Shown: positions 1 to 8,637, counted from the first letter of the stretch. The stretch: DNA of 44,870 nucleotides from Robiginitomaculum sp. (GCA_016765135.1 JAESQN010000038.1:1-44870), one strand, 5' to 3'. Made by a program: numbers and translations. The notes: generated from the letters alone by a model not told the origin.

Positions 1-12
1 AAGGAAATACCC

Positions 13-231
13 ATGTCAGATATGAAAAACGGAACTGTTAAGTTCTTTAATTCCTCAAAAGGCTTCGGCTTTATTCAACCTGAAAATGGCGACGATGTGT
101 TTGTACACATTTCAGCTCTACAGAACGCTGGCATTGATGGCCTGCAAGAAGGCGACAAAGTTACCTTCAATACAGCCGTTAATGACCGCTCCGGTAATGT
201 AGCCGTTGATAGCATTTCAATGGCGGACTAG
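13..231 (+). CDS. Cold-shock domain protein (CspA family)
   Basis: A 72-residue single cold-shock domain, the usual length for the CspA family. The RNP1-like motif KGFGFIQ (about residues 16-22) and RNP2-like motif DVFVHIS (about 28-34) that contact single-stranded RNA or DNA are both intact. The family acts in the cytoplasm as an RNA chaperone that melts mRNA structure. The ATG start is preceded by AAGGA six bases upstream. The promoter and any long 5' leader, where cold-shock control usually sits, lie outside the window. A rho-independent terminator follows, so it is probably a single-gene transcript. Family assignment is firm; whether it is cold induced cannot be seen. Confidence 0.95.
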   Translation: MSDMKNGTVKFFNSSKGFGFIQPENGDDVFVHISALQNAGIDGLQEGDKVTFNTAVNDRSGNVAVDSISMAD

Positions 232-274
232 GTCGCCTTTGTTAGGGGCTGAATTATCGGCCCTCACTAACCTA

Positions 275-309
275 AAAACGCGTTTCCAATTATGGAAGCG
301 CGTTTTTTT
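275..309 (+). terminator. Intrinsic terminator of the cold-shock gene
   Basis: A hairpin of AACGCGTTTCC with GGAAGCGCGTT (one wobble pair, short AT loop) is followed by a run of seven T. It lies about 45 bases after the cold-shock stop codon. Confidence 0.85.
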
Positions 310-576
310 GTGCCGTTTCCTAACTTGATCAAGAAATTGGCTAATGTCCGCTTTTGAGGATTTGGGAACCGTTAGTAAAGATAAGCTAAAGCCCATGAGC
401 CTGATGAAAATTTGAGGTTTAATAGCAAATGGAAACAGGACTCGAACCTTGTGCGAAATGATATAAATGCATAAAAATCAATGGGATATAGGGATTGAGT
501 GACTCCGCAAGCAGGAGTCAACTAAAATATAATAAAGCAATAATAACAATGGGTTAAGCGCATGGCGCGATTGAAT

Positions 577-610
577 TGTTACCCCATATGTTGCACTATT
601 TGTTACCCCA
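577..610. repeat. TGTTACCCCA direct pair, 24-base period
   Basis: TGTTACCCCA occurs at 577-586 and again at 601-610, exactly 24 bases apart. The pair lies just outside the tRNA-Thr 3' fragment at 647-662. Such spaced repeats could be protein binding sites (operator or integrase arm sites); this is inference. Confidence 0.5.
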
Positions 611-646
611 AAATTGATAATTAAAATTTTATTGATGTTCCTCTTT

Positions 647-662
647 TGGTGCCCCCACACGG
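647..662 (+). repeat. att-like copy of the tRNA-Thr 3' end
   Basis: The 16 bases TGGTGCCCCCACACGG are identical, and in the same orientation, to 18838-18853. That segment is the 3' end (including encoded CCA) of the minus-strand tRNA-Thr gene. The rest of the tRNA is absent here. A displaced tRNA 3' end is the classic scar of integration by a tyrosine recombinase; the role as attL is inferred. Confidence 0.6.
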
Positions 663-723
663 CGGCAACCCTAAAAACAATATATAGCAATATCAGCAAC
701 TTAGATGTATTTTATCCTAAGCA

Positions 724-757
724 TGTTACACAATAAATTATACAATTTGTTACACAA
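724..757. repeat. TGTTACACAA direct pair, 24-base period
   Basis: TGTTACACAA occurs at 724-733 and 748-757, again 24 bases apart, 60-95 bases to the inner side of the tRNA-Thr fragment. A near-identical motif, TGCTACACAA, lies just inside the tRNA-Leu insertion at 36306. Confidence 0.5.
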
Positions 758-833
758 ATTTTAGGACGGACTCAATGATCTGGGCTCACATGGAGCAAAA
801 ACAATATTTGAAATAAAGAGTCTACAGGGAGGC

Positions 834-2744
834 TCAAATATGTGTTTCTAAAAACCCGTTAGCGTTCAAATATTCGGTGATTTTTTTTGCGGCATTTATT
901 GCTGGGAGGGTGGTTGTATTGACTTCGATTTCCGGGGTTTGTGGGGCTTGATATTCACTGTCTATGCCAGTGAAGTTTTTGATCTCCCCGCTTCTGGCCC
1001 GCGCATATAGTCCCTTCACATCTCTTTTTTCTGCCACTTCGAGCGGGGTGTTGACATAAATCTCTATGAATTCCCCATCGTCCATGAGGCGTCTTGCCAT
1101 GTTGCGCTCGGCGCGAAATGGCGAGATGAAAGACACAAGTACAATAAGCCCGGCATCGGACATCAGCTTGGCCGTTTCGGCCACACGTCGGATGTTTTCA
1201 ACCCGGTCTGCATTGGTAAACCCAAGGTCTTTGTTCAAGCCGTGGCGAAGATTGTCACCGTCAAGAATATAAGTGTGCCGGCCCATATCATGCAATTTTT
1301 GCTCCAAAAGATTGGCGATGGTTGATTTGCCTGAACCAGACAGGCCGGTAAACCATAGTACAGCAGGATTTTGGTGCTTTTGTATTGCTCGCTCGGTCTT
1401 GCCAATCTCAAGGTCTTGCCACACAATATTGGAGGCGCGGCGCAGGGAAAACTGTAAAACGCCCATGCCAATTGTCTCATTGCTTTGCCGGTCAATGAGA
1501 ATGAAACTGCCAGTGGTTTTGTTGTTATCATAGGGGTCAAATGCAATAGGGCGGCCCAATGATAAATTACAAAGCCCGATTTCATTGTGGCACAAGGCCT
1601 TTGCCGCCGCTTTAGAAAAATCATTGATATTGACCTTATGTTTCAAGGCCGTGATGCTGACGGGTACGACTGCATTGGTTGTTTTCAAAAGATATGTGCG
1701 GCCAGGGTAAAGTTTCTTCTCTGACATCCATAAAATATGGGCTTGAAATTGATCTGATTGTTCCGCTGGCCCGTCTATGCCGCAGATAATGTCACCGCGT
1801 GAAATATCAATCTCGTCTTCCAGAGTAAGTGTCACGGATTGATGTTGCACCGCTATCTCAAGCGGGCCGTCCATGGTGACAATCTCTTTGACGATGGACC
1901 GCTTCCCGGACGGCATGGCGATAATTTCTGTACCCGGCTTTATGTGTCCCGATGCAATAGTGCCGCAATAGCCCCTAAAATTTGCATCTGGACGGTTGAC
2001 CCACTGAACGGGAAAACGAAAAGGTTCGCGGGTGTTTGTAGAAGATATGTCAATGGTTTCCAAATGGGCCAGCAGACTTGGGCCATCATACCAAGGTATT
2101 TCTTCTGATTTGGCAGTTATATTTTCGCCGTTCAGGGCCGACATGGGAATATACTGAATGTTAGCAAAACCCATGTCTTTGGAAAACGCGCTAAATGTGT
2201 CCACAATTTCGCCGAATTTATCTTGTGAAAAATCTACCAAGTCCATCTTGTTGATGGCCACGACAATGTGTTTTAATCCTAGCAAGGACGCAATATAGCT
2301 GTGCCTTTTGGTTTGCTCCAAAACGCCTTTGCAGGCATCGATTAGTATAATGGCTAGATCGGCGGTTGATGCGCCCGTGGCCATATTGCGGGTATATTGT
2401 TCATGGCCCGGCGTATCGGCAACAATAAATTTTCGTTTTTTTGTCGAAAAATAACGGTAAGCAACATCGATGGTGATGCCTTGTTCGCGCTCTGCCGCCA
2501 GGCCGTCCACCAGGAGGGCAAGGTCGATGTTGTCACCTTGGGTGCCAGATTTTTTACTGTCCCGCTCAATCTCTGCCATTTGGTCTTCGTATAGAAGCTT
2601 GCTGTCATACAATAGTCTGCCGATCAATGTGGATTTTCCGTCGTCGACACTACCGCAGGTAATAAAACGCAACAGGCTTTTATTTTCGTGCTTACACAGA
2701 TAAGCCAAAATATCATTGGCAATAAGTTTGTCCTGATACGCCAT
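834..2744 (-). CDS. cysNC: Bifunctional sulfate adenylyltransferase subunit 1 / adenylylsulfate kinase (CysNC)
   Basis: A 636-residue fusion. Residues about 25-450 are the CysN GTPase that drives ATP sulfurylase: P-loop GSVDDGKST (31-39), DTPGH (110-114) and NKMD (165-168), followed by elongation-factor-like beta barrels. Residues about 458-636 are an APS kinase with P-loop GLSGSGKST (467-475), DGDNLRHGLNKDLGF (495-509) and the SFISPFR active-site stretch (538-544). The protein converts sulfate plus ATP to APS and then to PAPS in the cytoplasm. It starts five bases after cysD, so the two are translationally linked; CysD is the catalytic partner. CysNC fusions (also called NodQ) are common in alphaproteobacteria. 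Both halves look intact. Confidence 0.96.
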   Translation of the reverse strand: MAYQDKLIANDILAYLCKHENKSLLRFITCGSVDDGKSTLIGRLLYDSKLLYEDQMAEIERDSKKSGTQGDNIDLALLVDGLAAEREQGITIDVAYRYFSTKKRKFIVADTPGHEQYTRNMATGASTADLAIILIDACKGVLEQTKRHSYIASLLGLKHIVVAINKMDLVDFSQDKFGEIVDTFSAFSKDMGFANIQYIPMSALNGENITAKSEEIPWYDGPSLLAHLETIDISSTNTREPFRFPVQWVNRPDANFRGYCGTIASGHIKPGTEIIAMPSGKRSIVKEIVTMDGPLEIAVQHQSVTLTLEDEIDISRGDIICGIDGPAEQSDQFQAHILWMSEKKLYPGRTYLLKTTNAVVPVSITALKHKVNINDFSKAAAKALCHNEIGLCNLSLGRPIAFDPYDNNKTTGSFILIDRQSNETIGMGVLQFSLRRASNIVWQDLEIGKTERAIQKHQNPAVLWFTGLSGSGKSTIANLLEQKLHDMGRHTYILDGDNLRHGLNKDLGFTNADRVENIRRVAETAKLMSDAGLIVLVSFISPFRAERNMARRLMDDGEFIEIYVNTPLEVAEKRDVKGLYARARSGEIKNFTGIDSEYQAPQTPEIEVNTTTLPAINAAKKITEYLNANGFLETHI

Positions 2745-2749
2745 AATCC

Positions 2750-3670
2750 CTAAAAATACCCTTCTTGTTTTTTGTCTTCCATGCTGGCATTGCTATCGCG
2801 GTCTATGGCGCGGCCCTGACGTTCGGAGGTAGTTGTCAGGAGCATTTCCTGAATGATATCCGGAAGTGTCACCGCATTGCTCAGAACGGCACCCGTTAAA
2901 GGGTAGCATCCTAATGTGCGAAAGCGCACCATTTCCTCGCGTACCACTTCGCCTTCCTCTAATGGCATACGCTCATCATCAACCATAATCAGCATGCCGT
3001 CCCGCTCAACTACGGGGCGCTTGGCGGCAAAATAGAGATCAGGGATTTGGATGTCTTCCTTGTAAATATATTGCCAAATATCAAGCTCCGTCCAGTTGGA
3101 CAGCGGAAAAACCCGCATACTTTCGCCCTTAGAAACGCGGGCATTATAATTATTCCACAATTCAGGTCTCTGGTTTTTAGGGTCCCAGCGGTGAGCAGCA
3201 TTTCTAAATGAGAATATCCGCTCCTTGGCGCGGGATTTTTCTTCATCCCGGCGCGCCCCGCCAAAGGCGGCATCGAATTTGTACTTATCCAATGCCTGTT
3301 TTAAGGCTTGGGTTTTCATAATGTCTGTATGCACGCTGGAGCCATGGGTGAACGGGCCAATTTTTTGTGCGATACCGTCAGGGTTGGTGTGAACATGCAA
3401 TTCAAGGCCAAGCTCCTGAACCCGGCGATCCCTAAAAGCGATCATCTTTTTAAACTTCCAGCCTGTGTCCACATGCAAAAGTGGGAATGGTGGCCGGGCG
3501 GGGTAAAATGCTTTCAGGGCCAAATGCAACATGACGGAGCTGTCTTTGCCAACGCTATACAGCATGACAGAATTTTTACACTGGGCTACAACCTCGCGCA
3601 TAATGTAAATGCTCTCGGCCTCCAGCCGCTCCAGATGAGTGAGGTTTGTTTTTTGTTGTTCCAAAGACAT
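2750..3670 (-). CDS. cysD: Sulfate adenylyltransferase subunit 2 (CysD)
   Basis: This 306-residue PP-loop ATP pyrophosphatase is the expected length for CysD. The PP-loop SVGKDSSV is at residues 39-46, and the family blocks [16 protein letters not shown] and [15 protein letters not shown] are present. It forms the catalytic subunit of ATP sulfurylase, making APS from sulfate and ATP, with GTP hydrolysis by the CysN half of the next gene. It lies between fpr (14-base gap) and cysNC (5-base gap) in one leftward operon. Start ATG at 3670. Confidence 0.97.
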   Translation of the reverse strand: MSLEQQKTNLTHLERLEAESIYIMREVVAQCKNSVMLYSVGKDSSVMLHLALKAFYPARPPFPLLHVDTGWKFKKMIAFRDRRVQELGLELHVHTNPDGIAQKIGPFTHGSSVHTDIMKTQALKQALDKYKFDAAFGGARRDEEKSRAKERIFSFRNAAHRWDPKNQRPELWNNYNARVSKGESMRVFPLSNWTELDIWQYIYKEDIQIPDLYFAAKRPVVERDGMLIMVDDERMPLEEGEVVREEMVRFRTLGCYPLTGAVLSNAVTLPDIIQEMLLTTTSERQGRAIDRDSNASMEDKKQEGYF

Positions 3671-3684
3671 AATTAAATTCCGCT

Positions 3685-4470
3685 CTAACCGACAAAAGAT
3701 TTTTCAATGACAAAATCGGCCGGACTTGAATTTGAGCCTTCCTTGAACCCTTGTGCTTCAACGAGTGCTTTCAAATCCTGGGTCATGGCCTTGGAACCGC
3801 AAATCATCACCCGGTCTGACGCGGGGTCAAACGAGCCGCCGCCCACATGCTCAAATAATGCCCCGGTTTCAATCAAGGTCGTGATCCGGTCTTGCAAGGG
3901 GTAGTTTCCCCGTGTGACGCTGGTGATGTGGTTGAGTTTGGCGGCCGCTTCTTCGCCGACCAAAGGGTCATTTTTCGCAGTATCTACAAGGTCAAAACCG
4001 TAAGCCAGTTCAGCGGCTTGCCGGCAGGTGTGGATAAGGATAACCTGATCGAAATTTGCGTAAACATCAAGGTCGCGGATTAGGCTAGCAAAAGGCGCGA
4101 CCCCTGTTCCGGTCGAGAGCATGAACAACCGCTTGCCCGGCAACAGCGCATCAAGCACCAATGTGCCTACGGGTTTGCGGCCCAACAAAACCTCGTCACC
4201 AATGGCAATATTTTGCAGGCGTGAAGTTAACGGCCCGTCCGAGACTTTGATGGAATAAAAATCGAGCTTGTCGTCCCACGCGGGGCTGGCAACGGAATAG
4301 GCCCGCAAAAGCGGTTTTTTCTCACCTTGCAAGCCGAGCATGATAAACTCCCCCGACCGAAAGCGGAAACCGCTTGGCCGCGATAGGCTGAAGGCAAAAA
4401 GGTCGTCGGTATAATGCCTGACCGATAACACGGTTTCGGACGTCGGGGCATTGGGGTTCACATTGGGCAT
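3685..4470 (-). CDS. fpr: Ferredoxin/flavodoxin-NADP+ reductase
   Basis: A 261-residue flavoprotein of the bacterial Fpr type. The FAD-binding RAYS motif is at residues 56-59 and the NADP-binding GTGVAP at 121-126; the C terminus ends in the family-like EKSFVG. An open frame continues 78 codons upstream, but homology begins at MPNVNP, so ATG at 4470 is chosen; an AAGG lies just upstream. It would move electrons from NADPH to ferredoxin. The sulfite reductase of the divergent operon lacks its own flavoprotein subunit and looks ferredoxin-dependent, so this enzyme is probably its electron source (inference from context). It is cotranscribed with cysD and cysNC. Confidence 0.93.
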   Translation of the reverse strand: MPNVNPNAPTSETVLSVRHYTDDLFAFSLSRPSGFRFRSGEFIMLGLQGEKKPLLRAYSVASPAWDDKLDFYSIKVSDGPLTSRLQNIAIGDEVLLGRKPVGTLVLDALLPGKRLFMLSTGTGVAPFASLIRDLDVYANFDQVILIHTCRQAAELAYGFDLVDTAKNDPLVGEEAAAKLNHITSVTRGNYPLQDRITTLIETGALFEHVGGGSFDPASDRVMICGSKAMTQDLKALVEAQGFKEGSNSSPADFVIEKSFVG

Positions 4471-4540
4471 GGAAATGGCCTTGCAAAAAAAAAGAGGGGA
4501 AATAACGGGAAAATATGTGGCTATTGGCCAGGTACGAAAA

Positions 4541-5161
4541 TTAACGCTGAACGGCGTGGGCCAATATGTTGACCATGGTAGCACGGGCAGTGTCCGTCCC
4601 AACATTGGTGATTTTATGGGGTCGGTCAGCACGGTAACGCAAGGTTTCTCCGGCTTTACATCGCCAAACTTCATTGCCAATCCGCACTTCAAGCTCACCT
4701 TCAAGCAGGCTTAAATTCTCTACCGACCCGTCAGGATGGGCCGAACTTTCAAGTGCCCCGCCCGCCTTCGCAGTAAAATCATACCACTGGGCATATTCCA
4801 CCGTTTCCATCCAGCCTATAATCCGCAGCGTACACAAACCATCTTCGCTTTGAATAAGGGGGATATCCTGGCGGCTGGCTTTTTGTACCAAGGCCGTGCT
4901 GTCGGGGTGAAAAGACAACATGTTTTCTACGGATGTGCCCAAGGCTTGGCTTAAGCGAGTGATTGTGGCTAGTGTTGGATTGCTCTCGTTCTTCTCAATT
5001 TGGGAAATCATTGATTTGGCGACGCCAGACTGCTCTGATAGATCGCCGAGCGAAAGCTTGCCCGCCTTGCGCAAGCGCATGATTGTGGTGCCAAATTGGG
5101 CGCTCATAGCATTGCACCCAGCATCTTTTGTCCGTTTTGTTCGTGTCATCAACATTGTCAT
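4541..5161 (-). CDS. XRE-family HTH regulator with C-terminal cupin domain (SutR-like)
   Basis: The protein has 206 residues. An XRE helix-turn-helix covers about residues 22-82 (LSLGDLSEQSGVAKSMISQIE) and a cupin ligand-binding domain about 120-206 (LLEGELEVRIG, RADRPHKITN). HTH-cupin regulators sense small molecules; E. coli SutR (YdcN), a regulator of sulfur-use genes, has the same architecture. Position supports a similar job: it sits between the two divergent sulfur operons, is first in the leftward one (70 bases before fpr), and faces an intergenic region with two inverted repeats. The start is uncertain: ATG at 5161 has no good ribosome site, and ATGs at 5149 and 5107 are alternatives that keep both domains. 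The ligand is unknown. Confidence 0.85.
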   Translation of the reverse strand: MTMLMTRTKRTKDAGCNAMSAQFGTTIMRLRKAGKLSLGDLSEQSGVAKSMISQIEKNESNPTLATITRLSQALGTSVENMLSFHPDSTALVQKASRQDIPLIQSEDGLCTLRIIGWMETVEYAQWYDFTAKAGGALESSAHPDGSVENLSLLEGELEVRIGNEVWRCKAGETLRYRADRPHKITNVGTDTARATMVNILAHAVQR

Positions 5162-5186
5162 ACTTGGTTACCGCCTAATAATAAAG

Positions 5187-5206
5187 GGAAACCATACAAT
5201 GTTTCC
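5187..5206. promoter_or_regulatory. Inverted repeat GGAAAC-N8-GTTTCC, candidate operator
   Basis: A perfect six-base inverted repeat with an eight-base spacer, 26 bases upstream of the regulator start codon. An outer arm pair AGGGAA (5185-5190) / TTCCCT (5214-5219) overlaps it. It is a candidate autoregulatory site for the HTH-cupin protein. Confidence 0.45.
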
Positions 5207-5231
5207 GTAAAAGTTCCCTATTTAGATTATT

Positions 5232-5247
5232 GTTCTTTATATAGAAC
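5232..5247. promoter_or_regulatory. Palindrome GTTCTTTATATAGAAC, candidate operator
   Basis: Seven of the eight base pairs on each side of this 16-base sequence are symmetrical. It sits immediately upstream of the candidate -35 element of the cysG operon, a good place for an activator or repressor of sulfur genes. Confidence 0.45.
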
Positions 5248-5255
5248 GATTAAGC

Positions 5256-5282
5256 TTGTAAATAGATATTATTTGTTATAAT
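5256..5282 (+). promoter_or_regulatory. Candidate sigma-70 promoter of the cysG-hemL operon
   Basis: A perfect -10 TATAAT lies at 5277-5282, with TTGTAA at 5256-5261 as a weak -35 at a short 15-base spacing. This would start transcription about 20 bases before the cysG ATG. The suboptimal -35 fits dependence on an activator. Confidence 0.4.
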
Positions 5283-5309
5283 CGTACTTTTTAACAAACG
5301 AAAGTAGCT

Positions 5310-6809
5310 ATGCGGTATTTACCCATTCATATAGATTTACAAGGTGCCAACATTCTTGTTGTTGGCGGCGGTGCTCTGGCGGAAGCCAAGCTGCGTACAT
5401 TAGTGACCACACCTGCGCGGCTGCTTGTTGTTGCGCGAACCGTGAGCAAAAACATTAAAGACTGGGCCAGCGCAGGTAAGTTGATATGGGAGAGGCGGGC
5501 CTTTACCTCTACTGATCTGGACGGCAAGACACTCATCTACGCGGCCAGCGGCGATACATCACAAGACAAGGCGATTGCAAAACAGGCCGGGGAGCGCGGC
5601 CTATTGGTCAATGCGGCGGATGATAAAATGGCGTCAGGGTTTTTCTCCCCGGCCATTATCAGCCGGGCGCCCGTGAGTATTTCCATAGGAACCGAAGGTC
5701 ACTCGCCTGGTATAGCCCGCCTGATAAAAGCCGAGATCGAAGCTATATTGCCAGGCAATCTTGGCACGCTAACCCGTACTTTGAGCCGTATCAGAACCAC
5801 ATTGCCAAAAAAGCGTCCCGAATTCACAGATCGGTTGGCGTTTTGGAAAGCCATGTTCAAAGGGGAAAGCCTCACATCATTATGTACGCTTGATGATGAT
5901 GGTGTTGAGAACAAGGCAAACCATTATTTGGTCGGCAAAACCTCCACACCAAAAGGCCGCGTGACATTGGTGGGCGGCGGGCCGGGGGATCCTGATTTAT
6001 TGACCCGCCAGGCGGCGCGGCAATTGGGCGTCGCCGATGTGATTGTCTATGACCGACTGGTCAGCCAAGCCGTGCTCGATGTCGGGCGGCGCGAAGCGGA
6101 ATATATTTATGTAGGAAAGCAGCCGGGTGGCCAAATTACATCTCAAGAGACTACATCTCAAGAAGCGATTAACGCGTTATTGGTCAAAAAAGCCAAAGCT
6201 GGGCATCATGTCGTGCGCCTTAAAGGTGGTGACCCGCTGGTGTTTGGCCGCGCCGACGAAGAAATAGAAGCGTTAGAAAAAGCTGGGATTGCATTTGATA
6301 TCTGTCCCGGCATCACCGCTGCCGCTGCCGCTGCCGCCGCTATTGGTATGTCTTTAACAACTCGCGGCGTCAACACATCTGTAACATTGCTTAGCGGTCA
6401 TGATGCCAGAGGTTATGCCCAGCACGATTGGGCCAGCCTCGCGAAACCAGATGCACGCGCTCTTATCTATATGGGTCTGGGAGCGTCTGGCACAATCCGG
6501 GCCCAATTATTGGCCCATAAGGCCAGCCCTGATACGCCCATCACAATCGTGGAGAACGCCTCGCAGGCTGGGCAAAAAATAATGTCTTCATCACTGGGCA
6601 CCATCGTCCAGGATTTACAACGTAACCACATAACAGGCCCAGCCATCTTGATGCTGGGCTACGAACCAAGGAAGAAAAACCATGAGCAACAGAAAGCACA
6701 AGGGCAAAGGCCCACAAGCCATCACCGCCAACGATTTGCGCAGCGGCGAAGTCGTGTATTTGAGCCCGAAATCTCTCTGGACGCCTCAGCTTTCCAAGGC
6801 ATGGGTTGA
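5310..6809 (+). CDS. cysG: Siroheme synthase (uroporphyrinogen-III methyltransferase / precorrin-2 dehydrogenase / ferrochelatase)
   Basis: A 499-residue CysG. Residues 1 to about 205 form the NAD-dependent dehydrogenase/ferrochelatase half (VVGGGALAEAK at about 16-26, NAADD, SIGTEGHSPGIARLIK). Residues about 213-450 form the SAM-dependent methyltransferase (VGGGPGDPDLLT, VVRLKGGDPLVFGR, CPGITAA). The enzyme turns uroporphyrinogen III into siroheme for the sulfite reductase two genes downstream. Oddities: a 15-base tandem duplication at 6137-6166 gives TSQETTSQE, five residues more than the family usually has there; an eight-alanine run follows GIT. The C terminus runs about 40 residues past the normal family end and overlaps the next gene by 128 bases in another frame. 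First gene of the rightward operon. Confidence 0.94.
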   Translation: MRYLPIHIDLQGANILVVGGGALAEAKLRTLVTTPARLLVVARTVSKNIKDWASAGKLIWERRAFTSTDLDGKTLIYAASGDTSQDKAIAKQAGERGLLVNAADDKMASGFFSPAIISRAPVSISIGTEGHSPGIARLIKAEIEAILPGNLGTLTRTLSRIRTTLPKKRPEFTDRLAFWKAMFKGESLTSLCTLDDDGVENKANHYLVGKTSTPKGRVTLVGGGPGDPDLLTRQAARQLGVADVIVYDRLVSQAVLDVGRREAEYIYVGKQPGGQITSQETTSQEAINALLVKKAKAGHHVVRLKGGDPLVFGRADEEIEALEKAGIAFDICPGITAAAAAAAAIGMSLTTRGVNTSVTLLSGHDARGYAQHDWASLAKPDARALIYMGLGASGTIRAQLLAHKASPDTPITIVENASQAGQKIMSSSLGTIVQDLQRNHITGPAILMLGYEPRKKNHEQQKAQGQRPTSHHRQRFAQRRSRVFEPEISLDASAFQGMG

Positions 6810-6978
6810 AACGGATAAGGCTCAAATTGAGGACATGCTCGCGGCAGGACGCCAAAGTGAAACCCAAAATATGGTCGTTGATGTATATCCCATTGATATG
6901 GAACCAGACCGTTTGACGCCAACCCGTTACCGCGAAAAATTTCGCATGAACGGCCCGAGCTATAATCCCGGAGTATAA
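6682..6978 (+). CDS. DUF2849 family protein of sulfite-reductase operons
   Basis: A 98-residue soluble protein resembling DUF2849, a small family found beside sulfite reductase genes in alphaproteobacteria. Function is unknown. The ATG at 6682 has a strong ribosome site (AAGGAAG, eight bases upstream), so the deep overlap with the cysG frame looks real. Residues such as GEVVYLS, WTPQLSKA and YREKFRMNGPSY are the conserved-looking blocks. It ends three bases before the sulfite reductase start, so it is likely cotranslated with it and may help the reductase or its cofactor (inference from position). Confidence 0.85.
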   Translation: MSNRKHKGKGPQAITANDLRSGEVVYLSPKSLWTPQLSKAWVETDKAQIEDMLAAGRQSETQNMVVDVYPIDMEPDRLTPTRYREKFRMNGPSYNPGV

Positions 6979-6981
6979 ATT

Positions 6982-8637
6982 ATGTACCGTTATGATGAAT
7001 TTGACGATGAATTTGTCCGTGGCCGGACAGAGCAGTTTCGTGATCAGGTCAAGCGCCGCCTCAAGGGCGCACTCACCGAAGACCAATTTAAACCCTTGCG
7101 GCTCATGAACGGACTGTATCTACAATTGCATGCCTATATGCTACGGGTCGCTATTCCTTACGGCACATTTTCCGCACGGCAAATGCATAAGCTTGCTAAT
7201 ATCGCTGACACTTATGACCGGGGTTATGGGCATTTCACCACAAGGCAAAATATCCAGTTTAACTGGCCCAAACTGGAGGCCGTGCCAGATATACTAAGCG
7301 AGCTAGCCAGCGTTGAGATGCACGCTATTCAAACGTCGGGCAATTGTATTCGCAATGTGTCTACCGATCCGTGGGCCGGGGCTTGCAAAGGCGAAATAGA
7401 AGACCCAAGACCAACCGCAGAACTGGTACGGCAATGGTCAAGTCTGCACCCCGAATTTTCTTTTTTACCACGCAAATTTAAAATCGCCGTAATCGGCACA
7501 CATGAAGACCGGGCCGCCCTAAAAACCCATGATATTGGCTTGCAACTTGTCAAGAACGAAGCTGGTGACATTGGCTATAAAATTTTTGTCGGAGGCGGGC
7601 TTGGCCGCACGCCTATTCTGGCGCAAGAGTTACGGGCGTTTCTCCCGCGCGCAGAATTATTGCCCTATCTGGAAGCAGTGATGCGGGTGTATAACCGCTA
7701 TGGGCGGCGCGACAATAAATATAAAGCCCGGATAAAAATTTTGGTGCAGGAAACCGGTATCGCGCATTTCAAATCCGAAGTAGCCGGGCAATATGCAAAC
7801 CTTACCCCGTCCGATATCGCCGTCCCTAGCGAAGAATTGGCTCGGATTGCCAGCTATTTCGCCGCACCTGATTTTGAGACATTGCCAGATACGAACGAGG
7901 CCTATGAGCAAAACCGGCAAAATGACCAAGGCTTTGCCGCCTGGGCCGACAACAATATAGCTATGCACAAAACCCCCGGCTACGCCATTGTCAACATCTC
8001 CCTCAAACCCAAAGACGGCGCGCCGGGCGATATTACATCCGCGCAAATGCGCAGCGTTGCTGATTTGGCCGTGCAGTATTCTTTTGGCGAAATTCGCTCT
8101 ACCCATGAGCAAAACCTTGTCTTTGCCCATGTGCGTAAAGCCGACCTTTATAACGTGTATCAAGGCCTGCAAGCTGCGAAGCTGGCGGACAGCAATATTG
8201 GTTTGATTACGGATATTATCTGCTGTCCTGGCATGGATTTTTGCGCCTTGGCCACGGCCCGCTCCATTCCGGTATCCCAGGCCATTTGGGAGCGGTTCTC
8301 CGATCCCAAGCGCCAGAAAGTTATCGGGGAGATGAAGATAAAAATATCAGGCTGCATCAATGCCTGCGGCCACCACCATGTTGGGCATATTGGCATATTG
8401 GGACTGGAGAAATCCGGTGTCGAATTTTACCAACTTAAACTCGGCGGCGACGCCAGTGAAACCGCGCATTTGGGCGATATTACTGGCCCAGGATTTTCCC
8501 AAGATGAGTTGATTGATGCGCTTGATAACATGGTTACACTGTATCTGGAGCGCAGAAGCGACGGCGAGCGGTTCGTGGATACTTACCGCCGTATTGGCAT
8601 AGCCCCATTTAAGGAGGTGCTTTATGACGCTCATTAG
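6982..8637 (+). CDS. cysI: Siroheme/[4Fe-4S] sulfite reductase, hemoprotein subunit (nitrite/sulfite reductase family)
   Basis: A 551-residue nitrite/sulfite reductase with the usual two ferredoxin-like and two siroheme domains. The four cluster/siroheme cysteines are in place: C415 and C421 (CPGMDFC), C458 and C462 (SGCINACGHHH). The siroheme/substrate block HFTTRQNIQFNW lies at about residues 84-95. It reduces sulfite to sulfide with six electrons. No flavoprotein CysJ is present, so ferredoxin (charged by the Fpr encoded nearby) is the likely donor. A GGAG site precedes the ATG. The next gene starts 14 bases before its end. The sulfite role, rather than nitrite, is inferred from the cysH, cysD and cysN neighbours. 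Confidence 0.94.
   Translation: MYRYDEFDDEFVRGRTEQFRDQVKRRLKGALTEDQFKPLRLMNGLYLQLHAYMLRVAIPYGTFSARQMHKLANIADTYDRGYGHFTTRQNIQFNWPKLEAVPDILSELASVEMHAIQTSGNCIRNVSTDPWAGACKGEIEDPRPTAELVRQWSSLHPEFSFLPRKFKIAVIGTHEDRAALKTHDIGLQLVKNEAGDIGYKIFVGGGLGRTPILAQELRAFLPRAELLPYLEAVMRVYNRYGRRDNKYKARIKILVQETGIAHFKSEVAGQYANLTPSDIAVPSEELARIASYFAAPDFETLPDTNEAYEQNRQNDQGFAAWADNNIAMHKTPGYAIVNISLKPKDGAPGDITSAQMRSVADLAVQYSFGEIRSTHEQNLVFAHVRKADLYNVYQGLQAAKLADSNIGLITDIICCPGMDFCALATARSIPVSQAIWERFSDPKRQKVIGEMKIKISGCINACGHHHVGHIGILGLEKSGVEFYQLKLGGDASETAHLGDITGPGFSQDELIDALDNMVTLYLERRSDGERFVDTYRRIGIAPFKEVLYDAH

Larger units (their letters stand above)
310..833. other. Non-coding region with a tRNA-Thr 3' fragment and spaced repeats
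   Basis: No convincing gene is present in these 524 AT-rich bases; one possible 73-residue reading frame has no family resemblance. The region holds a copy of the last 16 bases of tRNA-Thr (647-662), a tRNA T-arm-like string at 437-448, and two pairs of TGTTAC repeats with 24-base spacing. It lies downstream of the leftward cys operon and has no clear terminator for it. It reads like an old integration boundary. Confidence 0.6.

Noticed and set aside
437-448. tRNA T-arm-like string AGGACTCGAACC
   Set aside because: Only the T-loop consensus is present; the T stem pairs at three of five positions and no other tRNA arm is found. At most a fragment.
478-699. 73-residue minus-strand frame in the left gap
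   Set aside because: It spans the tRNA-Thr fragment and the TGTTAC repeats, with no ribosome site or family resemblance.
6541-7086. 181-residue minus-strand frame opposite cysG, DUF2849 and cysI
   Set aside because: It is antisense to three recognised genes and has no recognisable domain.
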